Positions 1 through 7,173 of a stretch of 14,590 nucleotides of DNA are shown here, one piece after another. A program made the position numbers and the translations under genes. Source of the stretch: Clostridia bacterium (lineage in GTDB: Bacteria > Bacillota > Clostridia > TANB77 > CAG-508); contig JAAVZQ010000035.1 of the NCBI GenBank assembly GCA_022791735.1, positions 1 to 14,590 on the forward strand. Direction: 5' to 3'. The first letter of the stretch is position 1. The number at the start of each line of letters is the position of its first letter. Below the pieces are notes generated by a model. That model saw only the letters and a list, made by a program, of their open reading frames with translations, was not told the origin of the DNA and made no database searches.

Positions 1-99
1 ATTTACTGCTCCATTTACTGCTGTGTCTATTATTCCACTATTAAATGCTGCATTTATTGTTACTGCTGCTAGTATCACAAGTACAATTTTTGTTAATAT
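1..99 (-). pseudogene. possible fragment of a pilin-like hydrophobic segment, running off the left edge
   Basis: Read on the minus strand, one frame stays open from about position 99 to the window edge and encodes a hydrophobic stretch ending VILAAVTINAAFNSGI, then DTAVNGAVN. This resembles the N-terminal membrane helix of prepilin-like proteins common in Clostridia (pattern LILAGVTI-x-x-x-F-x-x-x-G). No start codon or ribosome binding site precedes it: an ATG at 103-105 is followed at once by TGA. I therefore treat it as a degraded or 5'-truncated remnant. It follows the ATPase gene by about 40 bases. The family assignment is inference from a short segment only. Confidence 0.3.
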
Positions 100-142
100 T
101 CACATGATTTATTGTGTAAATATTAACTATTAAATATATTCA

Positions 143-1361
143 TTATAAATATGTGTATGGTATAACCCTATTTTTTTCATCTAAATTAATAAGTTTATCA
201 TACATGCATATAATTCCGCCTTCTCCTATTTCGCCAACTTTTTCTAATACTTTAAAATTAGAAGTCATATCTTTAGTTGGATTTGCTGATTTCTTTATTT
301 CTATCGGATATAGCTTTCCATTTTGCTCTATTATTAAGTCTATTTCTTTTTTATCTTTATCTCTATAAAAATATAGTGGTGGTCTTAACTCTCCATTATT
401 ATAATAGCTTTTTATAATTTCTACTATTACAAAGTTTTCAAAAAAATTCCCTGCCATATTTCCTGCTTCTAGTACATCTCTATTCTTCCATTTTGTCAAA
501 TATGAAACTAAACCTGTATCTAAAAAATATACTTTAGGTGTTTTTAAAGCTCTTTTCATTATGTTGTTATAATATGGCTCTAATAGATATACTATATTTG
601 AGGAAACCAATATTGATAGCCATCTTTGCGCTGTTGGGACAGTTATTCCGCACTTCATTTGCTACTGTATTTAGATTTAGCAGTCCTCCTACTCTACTTG
701 CAAGTGCAGTCATAAATTTTAAAAATGTTAAAGTATCTCCAACTTGAGTTAAATTTCTAACATCTCTTTCAATGTAAGTATTTACATACATTGAATAAAA
801 CATATCAAAATCGCTTTCTTCTTGATACAAAGCTGGCATTGTCCCTTTATGAATTATATCCCAAATTTCATCATATGAAATTTCTTTATTATATTTCTCT
901 CTTTTTGTAAAATATTCTTCAGTTGGTATAAATGGTTCATTGAAATCAATCTCTTTTATTTCTCTTAGACTAAGTCCTAAAAGATTTAATATTCCAATCC
1001 TTCCAGCTAGACTTTCGCTTACATCTTTCATTAAGTGAAATTGCTGTGAACCTGTTAGGTAAAACATAGCTTTTTCTTCTGATTTATCTAATTCTATTTT
1101 AATATACCTTAGCAACTCTGGCGCATATTGTATTTCATCAATAATTAATGGCTTTTTATTTGATTTTAAAAACAAATTCGGATCTTCTTTGGCTACTTGA
1201 TTTAATATCATATCATCTAATGTGATATAATTTACATCATGTTTTATATTTTTAAGCATCGTTGTTTTCCCAACTTGCCTTGCTCCTGTAATTAAAATCG
1301 CTTTAAATATTTTCTCTTGTTTCTTTATAATAGTTTCAGCATTTCTTTTTATATATTTCAA
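143..1361 (-). CDS. AAA (AAA_14) ATPase with C-terminal DUF4143 domain, one CGG +1 recoding site
   Basis: The protein is about 405 aa if one base is skipped at 650. Visible are Walker A GARQVGKT (residues about 26-33), Walker B LIIDEIQ, and a sensor-like FYLTGSQQF. The C-terminal half is DUF4143-like, with KVYFLDTGLVSYL and a nuclease-like IDLIIEQ...YPIEIKKS pattern resembling PD-(D/E)XK. The family is widespread in bacteria and archaea and its cellular role is poorly defined. The chosen start is TTG at 1359-1361, nine bases after GGAGG (1371-1375), giving MKYIKRN, the usual family start. The longer frame from 1433 begins inside the -35 box and is rejected. Without recoding the product stops at 264 aa and loses the DUF4143 domain. 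Frame restoration after NTVANEV-G-ITVPTAQRW is exact. It has its own promoter and looks monocistronic. Confidence 0.88.
648..650 (-). other. CGG +1 recoding site in the DUF4143 ATPase (Gly238)
   Basis: The frame reads GTG CGG AAT and must continue GTG-(C)-GGA-ATA to give EVGITVPTAQRW, the winged-helix-like segment typical of the family. Unshifted reading gives EVRNNCPNSAKM and a stop at 567. Confidence 0.88.
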
Positions 1362-1404
1362 ATTCCTTGCCCTCCATTTTTCGACTATTTTAATATTTAA
1401 TATT

Positions 1405-1433
1405 ATTATAGTCGCTTTTTTCTTGTTTGTCAA
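1405..1433 (-). promoter_or_regulatory. consensus sigma-A promoter of the DUF4143 ATPase
   Basis: TTGACA (1428-1433) and TATAAT (1405-1410) are separated by exactly 17 bases. Transcription should start near 1398, about 37 bases before the TTG start codon. The promoter lies between the terminator of the upstream operon and the gene. Confidence 0.9.
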
Positions 1434-1457
1434 TACTTTTCTTAATTAGTACCTATG

Positions 1458-1486
1458 AAAAAATCCCAGCTTTTGCTGGGGTTTTT
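1458..1486 (-). terminator. Rho-independent terminator ending the traG-tfoX operon, possibly bidirectional
   Basis: A perfect six-base stem CCCAGC/GCTGGG (1465-1470 and 1475-1480) closes a four-base loop just past the stop codon of the TfoX-like gene. On the minus strand it is followed by a T run (1458-1463). A T run on the other side (1482-1486) would also allow termination of plus-strand transcripts. Confidence 0.9.
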
Positions 1487-1487
1487 C

Positions 1488-1805
1488 CTATTTTTTCTTT
1501 TTTGGTTTTGGTACTGGTGTCACTTTTTCTATTTCTATGACTACTGATTTAGAAAGTTCATTATTATCGATATCGAGTATATAATGTTCTTTTGCTCCTT
1601 TATATGGATAACCTTCTTCTGCACCTTCCATCATATGACTTATGCAATCTAGCTTTTTGACAAAAGATACATTATTACAAACTATTATAACTGGCTTATC
1701 ATTTACATATACCATGAACTCACCAAACATTTTCTTATATCTTATTTCTCCTACGCCTTTTATTTGCTCGCATAGATATTCTATATATTCGTTTGTTGTA
1801 GCCAT
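1488..1805 (-). CDS. TfoX N-terminal-domain protein
   Basis: This is a 105-aa protein. The pattern MATTNEYIEYLCEQI...VRYKKMFGEF-like core (seen as GEIRYKKMFGEFMVYVNDKP) and the following IIVCNNVSFVKKLD match the stand-alone TfoX_N domain family: R-x-x-FG-x-x-x-x-Y, then a strand leading to K-x-D. The tail is lysine-rich (PKPKKKK). In gamma-proteobacteria the full TfoX/Sxy protein activates competence genes; stand-alone N-domains in Firmicutes have no established role, so no function is assigned. The start ATG at 1803-1805 follows purine-rich AAGGAATAAGAAGAAT. It lies 33 bases downstream of the TraG-like gene with no promoter between, so it is probably co-transcribed, and a terminator follows directly. 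No in-frame CGG occurs. Confidence 0.8.
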   Translation of the reverse strand: MATTNEYIEYLCEQIKGVGEIRYKKMFGEFMVYVNDKPVIIVCNNVSFVKKLDCISHMMEGAEEGYPYKGAKEHYILDIDNNELSKSVVIEIEKVTPVPKPKKKK

Positions 1806-1838
1806 ATTCTTCTTATTCCTTTCACTTGCCTAAAAACT

Positions 1839-3862
1839 CTATTCATCTACTGGTCCAAACAATTCATCAAATTTTGCTTCAAGTTCTTTTTGTAAATCTA
1901 TGCCATCGTCTTTTTCTGGCTCTGGTGCTGGCTCTTCTTCTTGTGGAAGAACTGGCGCAAAATCATCTTCAAAATCTATTTCTGGCAAGACTTGCTTTTC
2001 TTTTACTTCCGTTTTTGGTAAGCCTTGCTTCTTTTCTTCTGGTGCACTTTCTTTTTTATCTTCCTCAAATAAATCGTCTAAACTTTCTACTTTTAGGTCT
2101 TGTGTTTGTCCTTTTCCTTTATCTTCTACATAAGGATTGTATGGGTTATATTTTCTCCAATTTCCTCTATCTATTCCTCTATCATCATTGTGGCTTAGTG
2201 TAAATTCTGCAAGTTTTCTAGCTTCGGGTTTCGTGAAGTAATAATATTTCTTTGCTTTTACTGGTCTTATACCTTTTTCAAATATGATACAGTAATCATT
2301 GTCAAATCTTCTAAGTTCATCTGGTGTTAAAAGTGCTCTTGCATTTATCTGATCTGATACACTCTTACCTTGCATCCAGTTTTGTCTATCTTTGTTTACT
2401 GAAACACTACGTCTTTCTACTGTTTTTTCTCCCAACGCTTTAGAGAAATATTCAACTGTTTTTTGTGAGTTACTTCCAAGGAATATATGTGTATCACAGT
2501 TACCAATTATTGTTTCATAAGATTTCTCATAAACAGCTTCTAGCTGGTCTAAGTTCTGAAGTATTACGCTAAATTGTATTCCTCTACTTCTACTTGTAGA
2601 TATCTTTTTATCAAAGTCTGGTACTTGCCCGATATTTGCAAACTCGTCTAATATAAAGAAGGTTGGTATTGGAAGTCTTCCTCCACTTAAGTCTGCAAAA
2701 TCATACAATTGTTGTATCATCTGTGCAAAGAATATTGTAAGTAAGAAGTCATATGCTGTATGTGTATCTGATGATATGACATATACTGCTGTTTTCTTTC
2801 TTCCTATTTCCTCAAAATCTATTGTGTCTGTTGAAGTTAATTCTGCTATCTCTTTTGAATCGAATTTTCCAAGTTTTGACTGTAATGAGCTTAGGATTGA
2901 ACCATACGTTTTTTCTGGTGCTATTTCAATAGACTTATAGTACATTCTTGCAGGGTGATCATAAGGCAATTGCTCCATAAGTTCTGTAAGAAGGTTGTTT
3001 CCACCCTTTGCATTTGCTGCTCTAACAAGCTCTGCACAGCTTGATAAGTTTTGTTCTTCTTCTGGTCTTGTTGCTATTAGATAATATATTAATGATTTAA
3101 GTAATAACTCTGCCATATCGTCCCAATATGGATCTGAACCAGATTCTGTTTTTTGTCCTTTTACTATTGTATTTGCAATAACGTCTACATCTAGTTCTGA
3201 CGCTACGTGCATAAGTGGATTATATCCGTCACTGTTTTGTGGTCTAACTAAGTTTAAAACTTTTATCTCATATCCGTTTCTTTGTAAAAATCCTGCTGTT
3301 TTATCATACAATTCTCCTTTAGGATCTGTAAATACATAAGAACCAAGCATTTGATGTGCATTTGGAATAGAATATGATGCAGATTTACCAGAACCTGAAC
3401 CGTCCAACTACTAGTACGTTTACGTTTCCTCTTTTATCTACTGGTAAATAATTATTTTCTGCAAGTATTATTCCTTTGTTTCTGCTTAGTACTTTGTATT
3501 GCTCACCTTTGGTCGCCCAATCACTTGAACCTTGCTCTATGTCTGTGTATTCATTATGTGGTGCTGTTTTTACGAAACCTACAAACATGAATATTGCATA
3601 TACTATTGTAAATTTCCACAAAAGTCCAAAGAATTCTTTAAAATATGTACCAAGACTTCCAAGCATTGTACCAAATTCTGTATAGCTGTTGACGAATTTA
3701 TCTATAAACACTCCAAAGTCAAGCTGACCGGTCTACTGTTGCTAGATGCTGTCCATAACTGATAGGCATAACAATAACTATGGCCATAAATAACCATAGT
3801 ATTGCAAATATTATAAATCTATTTTTATTCTTCCTTATTGCACCTTCTATTTTATAGTTCAA
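1839..3862 (-). CDS. VirD4/TraG-family type IV coupling ATPase, two CGG +1 recoding sites
   Basis: The protein is about 673 aa after two one-base skips. Two membrane helices lie near the N-terminus (around FIIFAILWLFMAIVIVM and LLWKFTIVYAIFMFVGFV). Then come the Walker A loop VVGGSGSGKS (G154 recoded), TDPKGELYDKT, and Walker B FFILDEFANIGQVPDF, followed by the TraG/VirD4 sequence SRSRGIQFSVILQNLDQLE. The C-terminal 100 residues are acidic and proline-rich. Coupling proteins deliver relaxase-DNA complexes or effectors to a type IV secretion channel in the inner membrane. The organisation is closest to CD1115-like coupling proteins of Gram-positive conjugative elements. The start is probably TTG (3860-3862) after AGGTGA; GTG at 3869-3871 is an alternative. 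No relaxase or VirB4 gene is in the window. Without recoding only 47 residues would be made. Confidence 0.9.
3400..3402 (-). other. CGG +1 recoding site in the Walker A loop of the VirD4-like ATPase (Gly154)
   Basis: The frame reads GTT GGA CGG TTC AGG TTC TGG TAA, which ends within four codons. Skipping the C gives GTT GGA GGT TCA GGT TCT GGT AAA, the nucleotide-binding loop VGGSGSGK. The fourth base is T. Confidence 0.93.
3728..3730 (-). other. CGG +1 recoding site near the N-terminus of the VirD4-like ATPase (Gly45)
   Basis: The frame reads GTA GAC CGG TCA GCT TGA. Skipping the C continues as VDGQLDFGVFIDKFVN and joins the first membrane helix to the rest of the protein. The fourth base is T. 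Gly identity here is not fixed by a known motif, so support comes from frame restoration only. Confidence 0.8.
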
Positions 3863-3884
3863 ATTATTCACCTACTCTTTTGTT

Positions 3885-4184
3885 TTATCTTACGTTATCC
3901 TCTACTAATTCTTTTCCTGTTAATATATTTCCTGAATTATCTCTTCTTATTTTCTTACCTTTGGCTAAAACTTCACAATTATGTGCTTCTGTAGGTAGTT
4001 TCATACCACCATTGCCATCCTTTTCAAATCCTAAAAGTTCAAGTAATGCATCATTATCAAATTGTTTTCCTTCTTGTACCAACATTTCAGACTTTTCTAA
4101 ATTAGTTGCAAATCCTGTATATGTAATAGTTAGCTTTTCATCTTTTCCTGCTGGATTACTTTTTACTTCTCTCTTCTTTGTCAT
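3885..4184 (-). CDS. hypothetical protein, 99 aa, traG-linked
   Basis: I do not recognise this family. The protein is soluble and charged, starts MTKKREVKSNPAGKDEKLTI, has no signal peptide or membrane segment, and ends in a basic-acidic stretch. The start is firm: AGGAGG overlaps the TAG stop of the upstream gene and lies ten bases before ATG (4182-4184). It sits 14 bases after the 171-aa gene and 22 bases before the coupling-protein gene. The three are probably one operon, which suggests, but does not show, a role linked to transfer or secretion. Confidence 0.75.
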   Translation of the reverse strand: MTKKREVKSNPAGKDEKLTITYTGFATNLEKSEMLVQEGKQFDNDALLELLGFEKDGNGGMKLPTEAHNCEVLAKGKKIRRDNSGNILTGKELVEDNVR

Positions 4185-4198
4185 TTTTCTACTTCCTC

Positions 4199-4714
4199 CT
4201 AGTCTTCTCTTATTTCGAATGCGAAATAAGATTTATATGGTTTAAGTTTACACTTTCCTTTTACTTCATTTGTTTTCTCATCAAAATATAATATTGGTTT
4301 TACTTCTTCTGCTGTTTCCGGGTCAATTATTGATATTGCCCTTTTTAAATTAGGTGTATAATTGAAATCTTTATATTCAGAAGGTTTTTCTGAGTATAAA
4401 GTATCAAACTTAAACGGTGCAGGCTTTTTTGTAATCTTTACTTCGTCTCCAATTAATATTCCCATATTAATTACTACTCTTTCCTGCCCAAATGAAAGAA
4501 TTACGAGCTGATTTCCAGTAGGTGATGGTTCGTCCACAAAGTATGTTTTCCTTGTAACATCTCCTCTTATCTCTGCTGTACAATCCAATCTTTCTACTGT
4601 ATACTTTGGAAATTCGTTCAAATACTCTTTCTCTGTTTTATTTACTTGATATATTACTGTATTTATACCTTTTGGGTCTGTGATACTAAAATGTTTACCT
4701 TGAGCTATATCCAT
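4199..4714 (-). CDS. hypothetical protein, 171 aa, first gene of the traG-type operon
   Basis: No family is recognised. The protein has no membrane segment or signal peptide and is rich in beta-type sequence (for example QLVILSFGQERVVINMGILI and SYFAFEIRED). That suggests a small beta-rich soluble domain, which is inference. ATG (4712-4714) follows AAGGAAAGGAA with suitable spacing, and a consensus promoter lies about 70 bases upstream. It is the first gene of a set continuing through the 99-aa protein, the VirD4-like ATPase and the TfoX-like protein. Confidence 0.72.
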   Translation of the reverse strand: MDIAQGKHFSITDPKGINTVIYQVNKTEKEYLNEFPKYTVERLDCTAEIRGDVTRKTYFVDEPSPTGNQLVILSFGQERVVINMGILIGDEVKITKKPAPFKFDTLYSEKPSEYKDFNYTPNLKRAISIIDPETAEEVKPILYFDEKTNEVKGKCKLKPYKSYFAFEIRED

Positions 4715-4781
4715 TTTTAATACCGTTCCTTTCCTTACAGTGTACTTACTTTTCTTTGGTTAAAATTTACTACTATACATA

Positions 4782-4810
4782 ATTATACATTATTTTTTAA
4801 TCTTTGTCAA
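4782..4810 (-). promoter_or_regulatory. consensus sigma-A promoter of the hypothetical-traG-tfoX operon
   Basis: TTGACA (4805-4810) and TATAAT (4782-4787) are spaced by exactly 17 bases. The -35 box starts five bases past the stop codon of the DnaJ-like gene. The predicted start near 4775 leaves a leader of about 60 bases. It resembles the ATPase promoter at 1405-1433. Confidence 0.9.
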
Positions 4811-4814
4811 TTAT

Positions 4815-5723
4815 TTAAGCACTTTTTCCTTGTCTTGGAGTAAATTTTGATATTGCTTTCAATTTTTCATATAATTTTATTTCTTCATCATTTATAATTT
4901 TAGGTACTATTATTCTTACCTCTGCAACTAAATCTCCTCTGCCACCTTTGCTGTCTTTATATCCTTTTCCTTGTATTTTTATCCTTTCTCCACTTTGCAT
5001 ACCCTTTGGAATATAGACCATGTCTCCACCATCTATTCCTTCAACTTTTATTCTAGTACCAAGTGCCGCTTCCCATGGTGTAATCTCTAAATATGTAAAA
5101 AGGTCACAGCCTTCAATTCTAAATTTCTTACTATTTTCAATGCTTATTTGTATGAATAAGTCTCCGTTCTTTCCACCATTTTGTCCTTTTTTACCTTGTC
5201 CAATTAATCTAATCTTTTCACCATTTCTTATCCCTGCTGGAATTTTAACAATAAAATTCTTCATACTTCCGTCAACTGCTCTTAATGATATTTTTTTGCT
5301 TGCACCAAAAAATGCTTCTTCAATTGTTACACTAATTCCAGTGTCTACATTATCTCCTTTTATTGCATTTTTCTTAGGCTTAGGCTCGTCTTTTTTCTTT
5401 TCTTTTTTACTTCCAAAAAACATGTTAAATGCCTCACCCATTATGGTGTCACTACTGTTCATATTTTTTGCATTTTTCTCTTTATTTCTTGGTTTTCCAA
5501 TATTATAGTTCCATGCCCTATCATATTTTCTTCTAGTTGATGGATTTGATAAAATCCTATATGCTTCATTTATATCTTTAAAACGTTCTTCTGCACCTGT
5601 TCCCCCATCATTCAAATCTGGGTGATATTTTTTTGCTTGCTCTCTAAAACCTATTTTTATCTGTTCTATTGATACTTTATTTGTTTCAAATCCTAGTATC
5701 TTATAATAATCCTTAAATAACAT
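4815..5723 (-). CDS. CbpA/DnaJ-like J-domain co-chaperone without zinc finger
   Basis: This is a 302-aa protein. An N-terminal J domain (residues 5-70, DYYKILGF...YDRAW) carries the HPD tripeptide at 34-36, which in this family stimulates the ATPase of DnaK. A polar linker follows (about 75-130), then two DnaJ C-terminal beta domains (VTIEEAFFGASKKISL, and ITPWEAALGTRIKVEG). The four CxxCxGxG zinc motifs of true DnaJ are absent, so it is a class II, CbpA-like J protein acting in the cytoplasm. ATG is preceded by GGAGG at 5735-5739 with a somewhat long 11-base spacer. A structured leader element lies directly upstream. No in-frame CGG occurs. Confidence 0.9.
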   Translation of the reverse strand: MLFKDYYKILGFETNKVSIEQIKIGFREQAKKYHPDLNDGGTGAEERFKDINEAYRILSNPSTRRKYDRAWNYNIGKPRNKEKNAKNMNSSDTIMGEAFNMFFGSKKEKKKDEPKPKKNAIKGDNVDTGISVTIEEAFFGASKKISLRAVDGSMKNFIVKIPAGIRNGEKIRLIGQGKKGQNGGKNGDLFIQISIENSKKFRIEGCDLFTYLEITPWEAALGTRIKVEGIDGGDMVYIPKGMQSGERIKIQGKGYKDSKGGRGDLVAEVRIIVPKIINDEEIKLYEKLKAISKFTPRQGKSA

Positions 5724-5740
5724 AATTTACACATCCTCCG

Positions 5741-5960
5741 TTCAATAAGTTCACAATTATATATTTTTGAAGTCCGTGCAGGGTGTTCATATATAAATTA
5801 AGAGTGAAAACCGCGCAGCGCTCAACCGAGCTGAAAGCGACGGCGAATGGGGCAGGCTTCATTAAATGTTTTCATAGCCTGCCCCAGTAAGGTTGAACGA
5901 TTAATTTATATATAATACCCGTGGCAGGACAGACGATATTTAAATTGTGAATTTATCAAT
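5741..5960 (-). repeat. large structured hairpin element, copy A (probable RNA or mobile palindrome) in the dnaJ-like leader
   Basis: This is nested inverted-repeat structure with no gene. Outer arms around 5744-5758 and 5943-5957 pair 13 of 15. Inside, GTCC/GGAC and GGGT/ACCC pairs enclose an asymmetric internal loop (plus-strand GTGCA at 5776-5780 and GTGGCA at 5921-5926). A perfect 12-bp AT stem follows (5790-5801/5901-5912). The apex is a GC-rich domain with a nearly perfect 9-bp stem (5819-5827/5891-5899) and a 10-bp stem (5848-5857/5877-5886). GC content is far above the surroundings. The same motif recurs at 7071-7173. Strand is uncertain; minus is given because it would lie in the dnaJ leader. 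I cannot match it to a known RNA family. Confidence 0.7.
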
Positions 5961-5969
5961 AGTTTTTAT

Positions 5970-5998
5970 ATTATATCATGATTTTGTGGCAAATTCAA
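5970..5998 (-). promoter_or_regulatory. probable promoter for structured element A and the dnaJ-like gene
   Basis: TTGAAT (5993-5998) and TATAAT (5970-5975) are 17 bases apart, overlapping the recoded 3' end and stop codon of ddl. The transcript would begin near 5963, at the outer arm of the hairpin element, so the element would form the entire leader of the dnaJ-like mRNA. Confidence 0.6.
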
Positions 5999-7033
5999 TC
6001 AATTTATCCAATAATTTACTATAATTTATTCCGCACAGCTTCAAACAATTTTGGATACATACTTATGGTCGTAAAACCTGGCATAGTATTTATCTCATTT
6101 AGATAGATTTTGCCTGTATTTTCTTCTATAAAAAAGTCTACTCTTGAAAGTCCTTTTCCATCAATTGCCTTAAATGCCTTTCTTGCAATTCTTCTAACTT
6201 GTTCAATTTGTTCTTTTGAAATATCTGCTGGAATAACAGTTTTTGATTCTGCATTTTTATACTTTGCATCAAAACTATAAAATTCATCTGCAGCCTTTAT
6301 TTCGCCGTACAGCTCCGTACTTCTATTTCTTCATTTCCAAGTACTGCTGTCTCTATCTCTTTTCCGCATTATACCTTGCTCAATTAGTACTTTTCTATCA
6401 AATTTGCTTGCAAATGTTATAGCTGTTTTTAGTTCTTCTTTATTTTCTGCTTTACTTACTCCTACACTTGAGCCAGAATTTGATGGTTTTATAAACATTG
6501 GGTAATTTAGACTTTTTTCTACTATATTACATATTTCATCTATACTACAAACTTTCTCATTAAATTCTTTATCTACATATATGTATTTATCTTGATATTT
6601 TCTTATATACTCTGATTTTGCTTGCAAAATCCCTGCTCTATTTAAAACTACCTTTGTATACACTTTATCCATTGCAATGCTTGATGCAAGTACTCTGCAT
6701 CCTACATAAGGCTTGTTTAAAAGTTCAAATAGTCCTTGTATTGTTCCGATCTTCTCCATTTAATCCATGTAAAACTGGAAAAAGAACATCTTGTGCTTTC
6801 AAAACTTCTATTATATTATCTACTTTCTTTAGTTCTTTTATTTCTTCGCCTATTGGTAGTACCGCAATTTTATCTACATCTTTTGTATACTCATACCATT
6901 TTCCTTCTCTATCTATATATAATGGTAAAATCTCATATTTAGTTTTATCTAGATTTTTTAGAACTGATGTACCAGATACAACTGATACGTCATGTTCTGT
7001 GGATGTTCCACCAAATATTACTGCTAATTTCAT
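5976..7033 (-). CDS. ddl: D-alanine--D-alanine ligase, five CGG +1 recoding sites
   Basis: Ddl joins two D-alanines with ATP in the cytoplasm, making the dipeptide that MurF adds to the peptidoglycan precursor. The protein is about 350 aa after five one-base skips, a normal length. It has the N-terminal FGGTSTEHDVSV motif, PVLHGLNGEDGTIQG, the ATP-grasp loop PSNSGSSVGVSK, and the catalytic IYLNEINTMPGFT with the usual YPKLFEAVGINY...LIDKLIE-like C-terminus. ATG (7031-7033) follows AAAGGATGA. Recoding glycines are at residues 96, 223, 239, 242 and 333. Unshifted reading would yield 102 aa. The last shift moves the end from a TAG at about 6022 to TGA at 5976, restoring the family C-terminus. 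It follows murF in the same direction after 129 bases. Confidence 0.95.
6031..6033 (-). other. CGG +1 recoding site near the Ddl C-terminus (Gly333)
   Basis: The frame reads GCT GTG CGG AAT AAA TTA TAG and would stop after AVRNKL. Skipping the C gives AVGINYSKLLDKLIEFATKS, matching the Ddl C-terminal pattern WEASGISY-x-x-LID-x-LIE. No frame break is evident from open reading alone; it was found by family comparison. Confidence 0.85.
6305..6307 (-). other. CGG +1 recoding site in Ddl (Gly242), the only CGGC case
   Basis: GTA CGG CGA becomes GTA-(C)-GGC-GAA, giving VGEIKAADEFYSFDAKY, the Ddl segment V-x-GEI-x-x-x-x-EFYDYDAKY. The fourth base is C, so the recoding is not limited to CGGA. Confidence 0.88.
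6315..6317 (-). other. CGG +1 recoding site in Ddl (Gly239)
   Basis: GTA CGG AGC becomes GTA-(C)-GGA-GCT, two codons before the next site. The pair lies in the ATP-grasp central domain, and both shifts are needed to keep the frame. Confidence 0.85.
6364..6366 (-). other. CGG +1 recoding site in Ddl (Gly223)
   Basis: ATG CGG AAA becomes ATG-(C)-GGA-AAA, giving LIEQGIMGKEIETAVLGN, matching the Ddl ATP-grasp segment VEEFI-x-GREIE-x-AVLGN. Unshifted reading stops at 6331. Confidence 0.9.
6746..6748 (-). other. CGG +1 recoding site in Ddl (Gly96)
   Basis: GAT CGG AAC becomes GAT-(C)-GGA-ACA. The restored LHGLNGEDGTIQGLFEL contains the near-invariant Ddl motif GEDG-T/S-IQG. Unshifted reading stops at 6725. 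Confidence 0.95.
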
Positions 7034-7070
7034 AAAAATTCATCCTTTCTTAATATATAGTCCTATTTGA

Positions 7071-7173
7071 AAAATAATTCATAGCTAATAAATCTCAAAG
7101 TCCGCGCAGGGTAATTTCAATTAATAATTACTCATGGCAGGACAGACGGCACCTTAAAGCTATTAATTATTTT
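7071..7173 (-). repeat. structured hairpin element, copy B, in the murF-ddl gap
   Basis: This is a shorter relative of the element at 5741-5960. The conserved parts are plus-strand AAGTCCGCGCAGGGT (7098-7112) and ACTCATGGCAGGACAGACG (7130-7148). They differ from copy A only at single positions, including a G-U wobble in place of a G-C pair. The GC-rich apical domain is missing and a short AT loop replaces it. The outer arms (7071-7086 and 7158-7173) pair 15 of 16 but share no sequence with those of copy A, so pairing is kept while sequence changes. The right arm overlaps the last codons and stop of murF. Strand is uncertain. Confidence 0.68.

Noticed and set aside
1362..1433. N-terminal extension of the DUF4143 ATPase starting at 1433
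   Set aside because: Its first TTG is part of the -35 box TTGACA of a perfect promoter, so it lies upstream of transcription; the TTG at 1361 has a good ribosome binding site and the family N-terminus.
5770..5784. RNase P RNA-like AAAGUCC similarity in the structured elements
   Set aside because: Only a few bases agree; the P4 partner, GNAAGG-type elements and expected length are missing, and two copies exist.
5838..5853. HDV-like ribozyme, because of a GGCGAATGGG string in copy A
   Set aside because: The upstream strand needed for the P2 helix is absent; the G run pairs downstream instead, so the HDV double pseudoknot cannot form.
6001..6033. Ddl ending normally at the TAG near 6022
   Set aside because: This reads CGG as Arg and drops the conserved C-terminal helix; the shifted frame restores the family-typical tail and a TGA at 5976.
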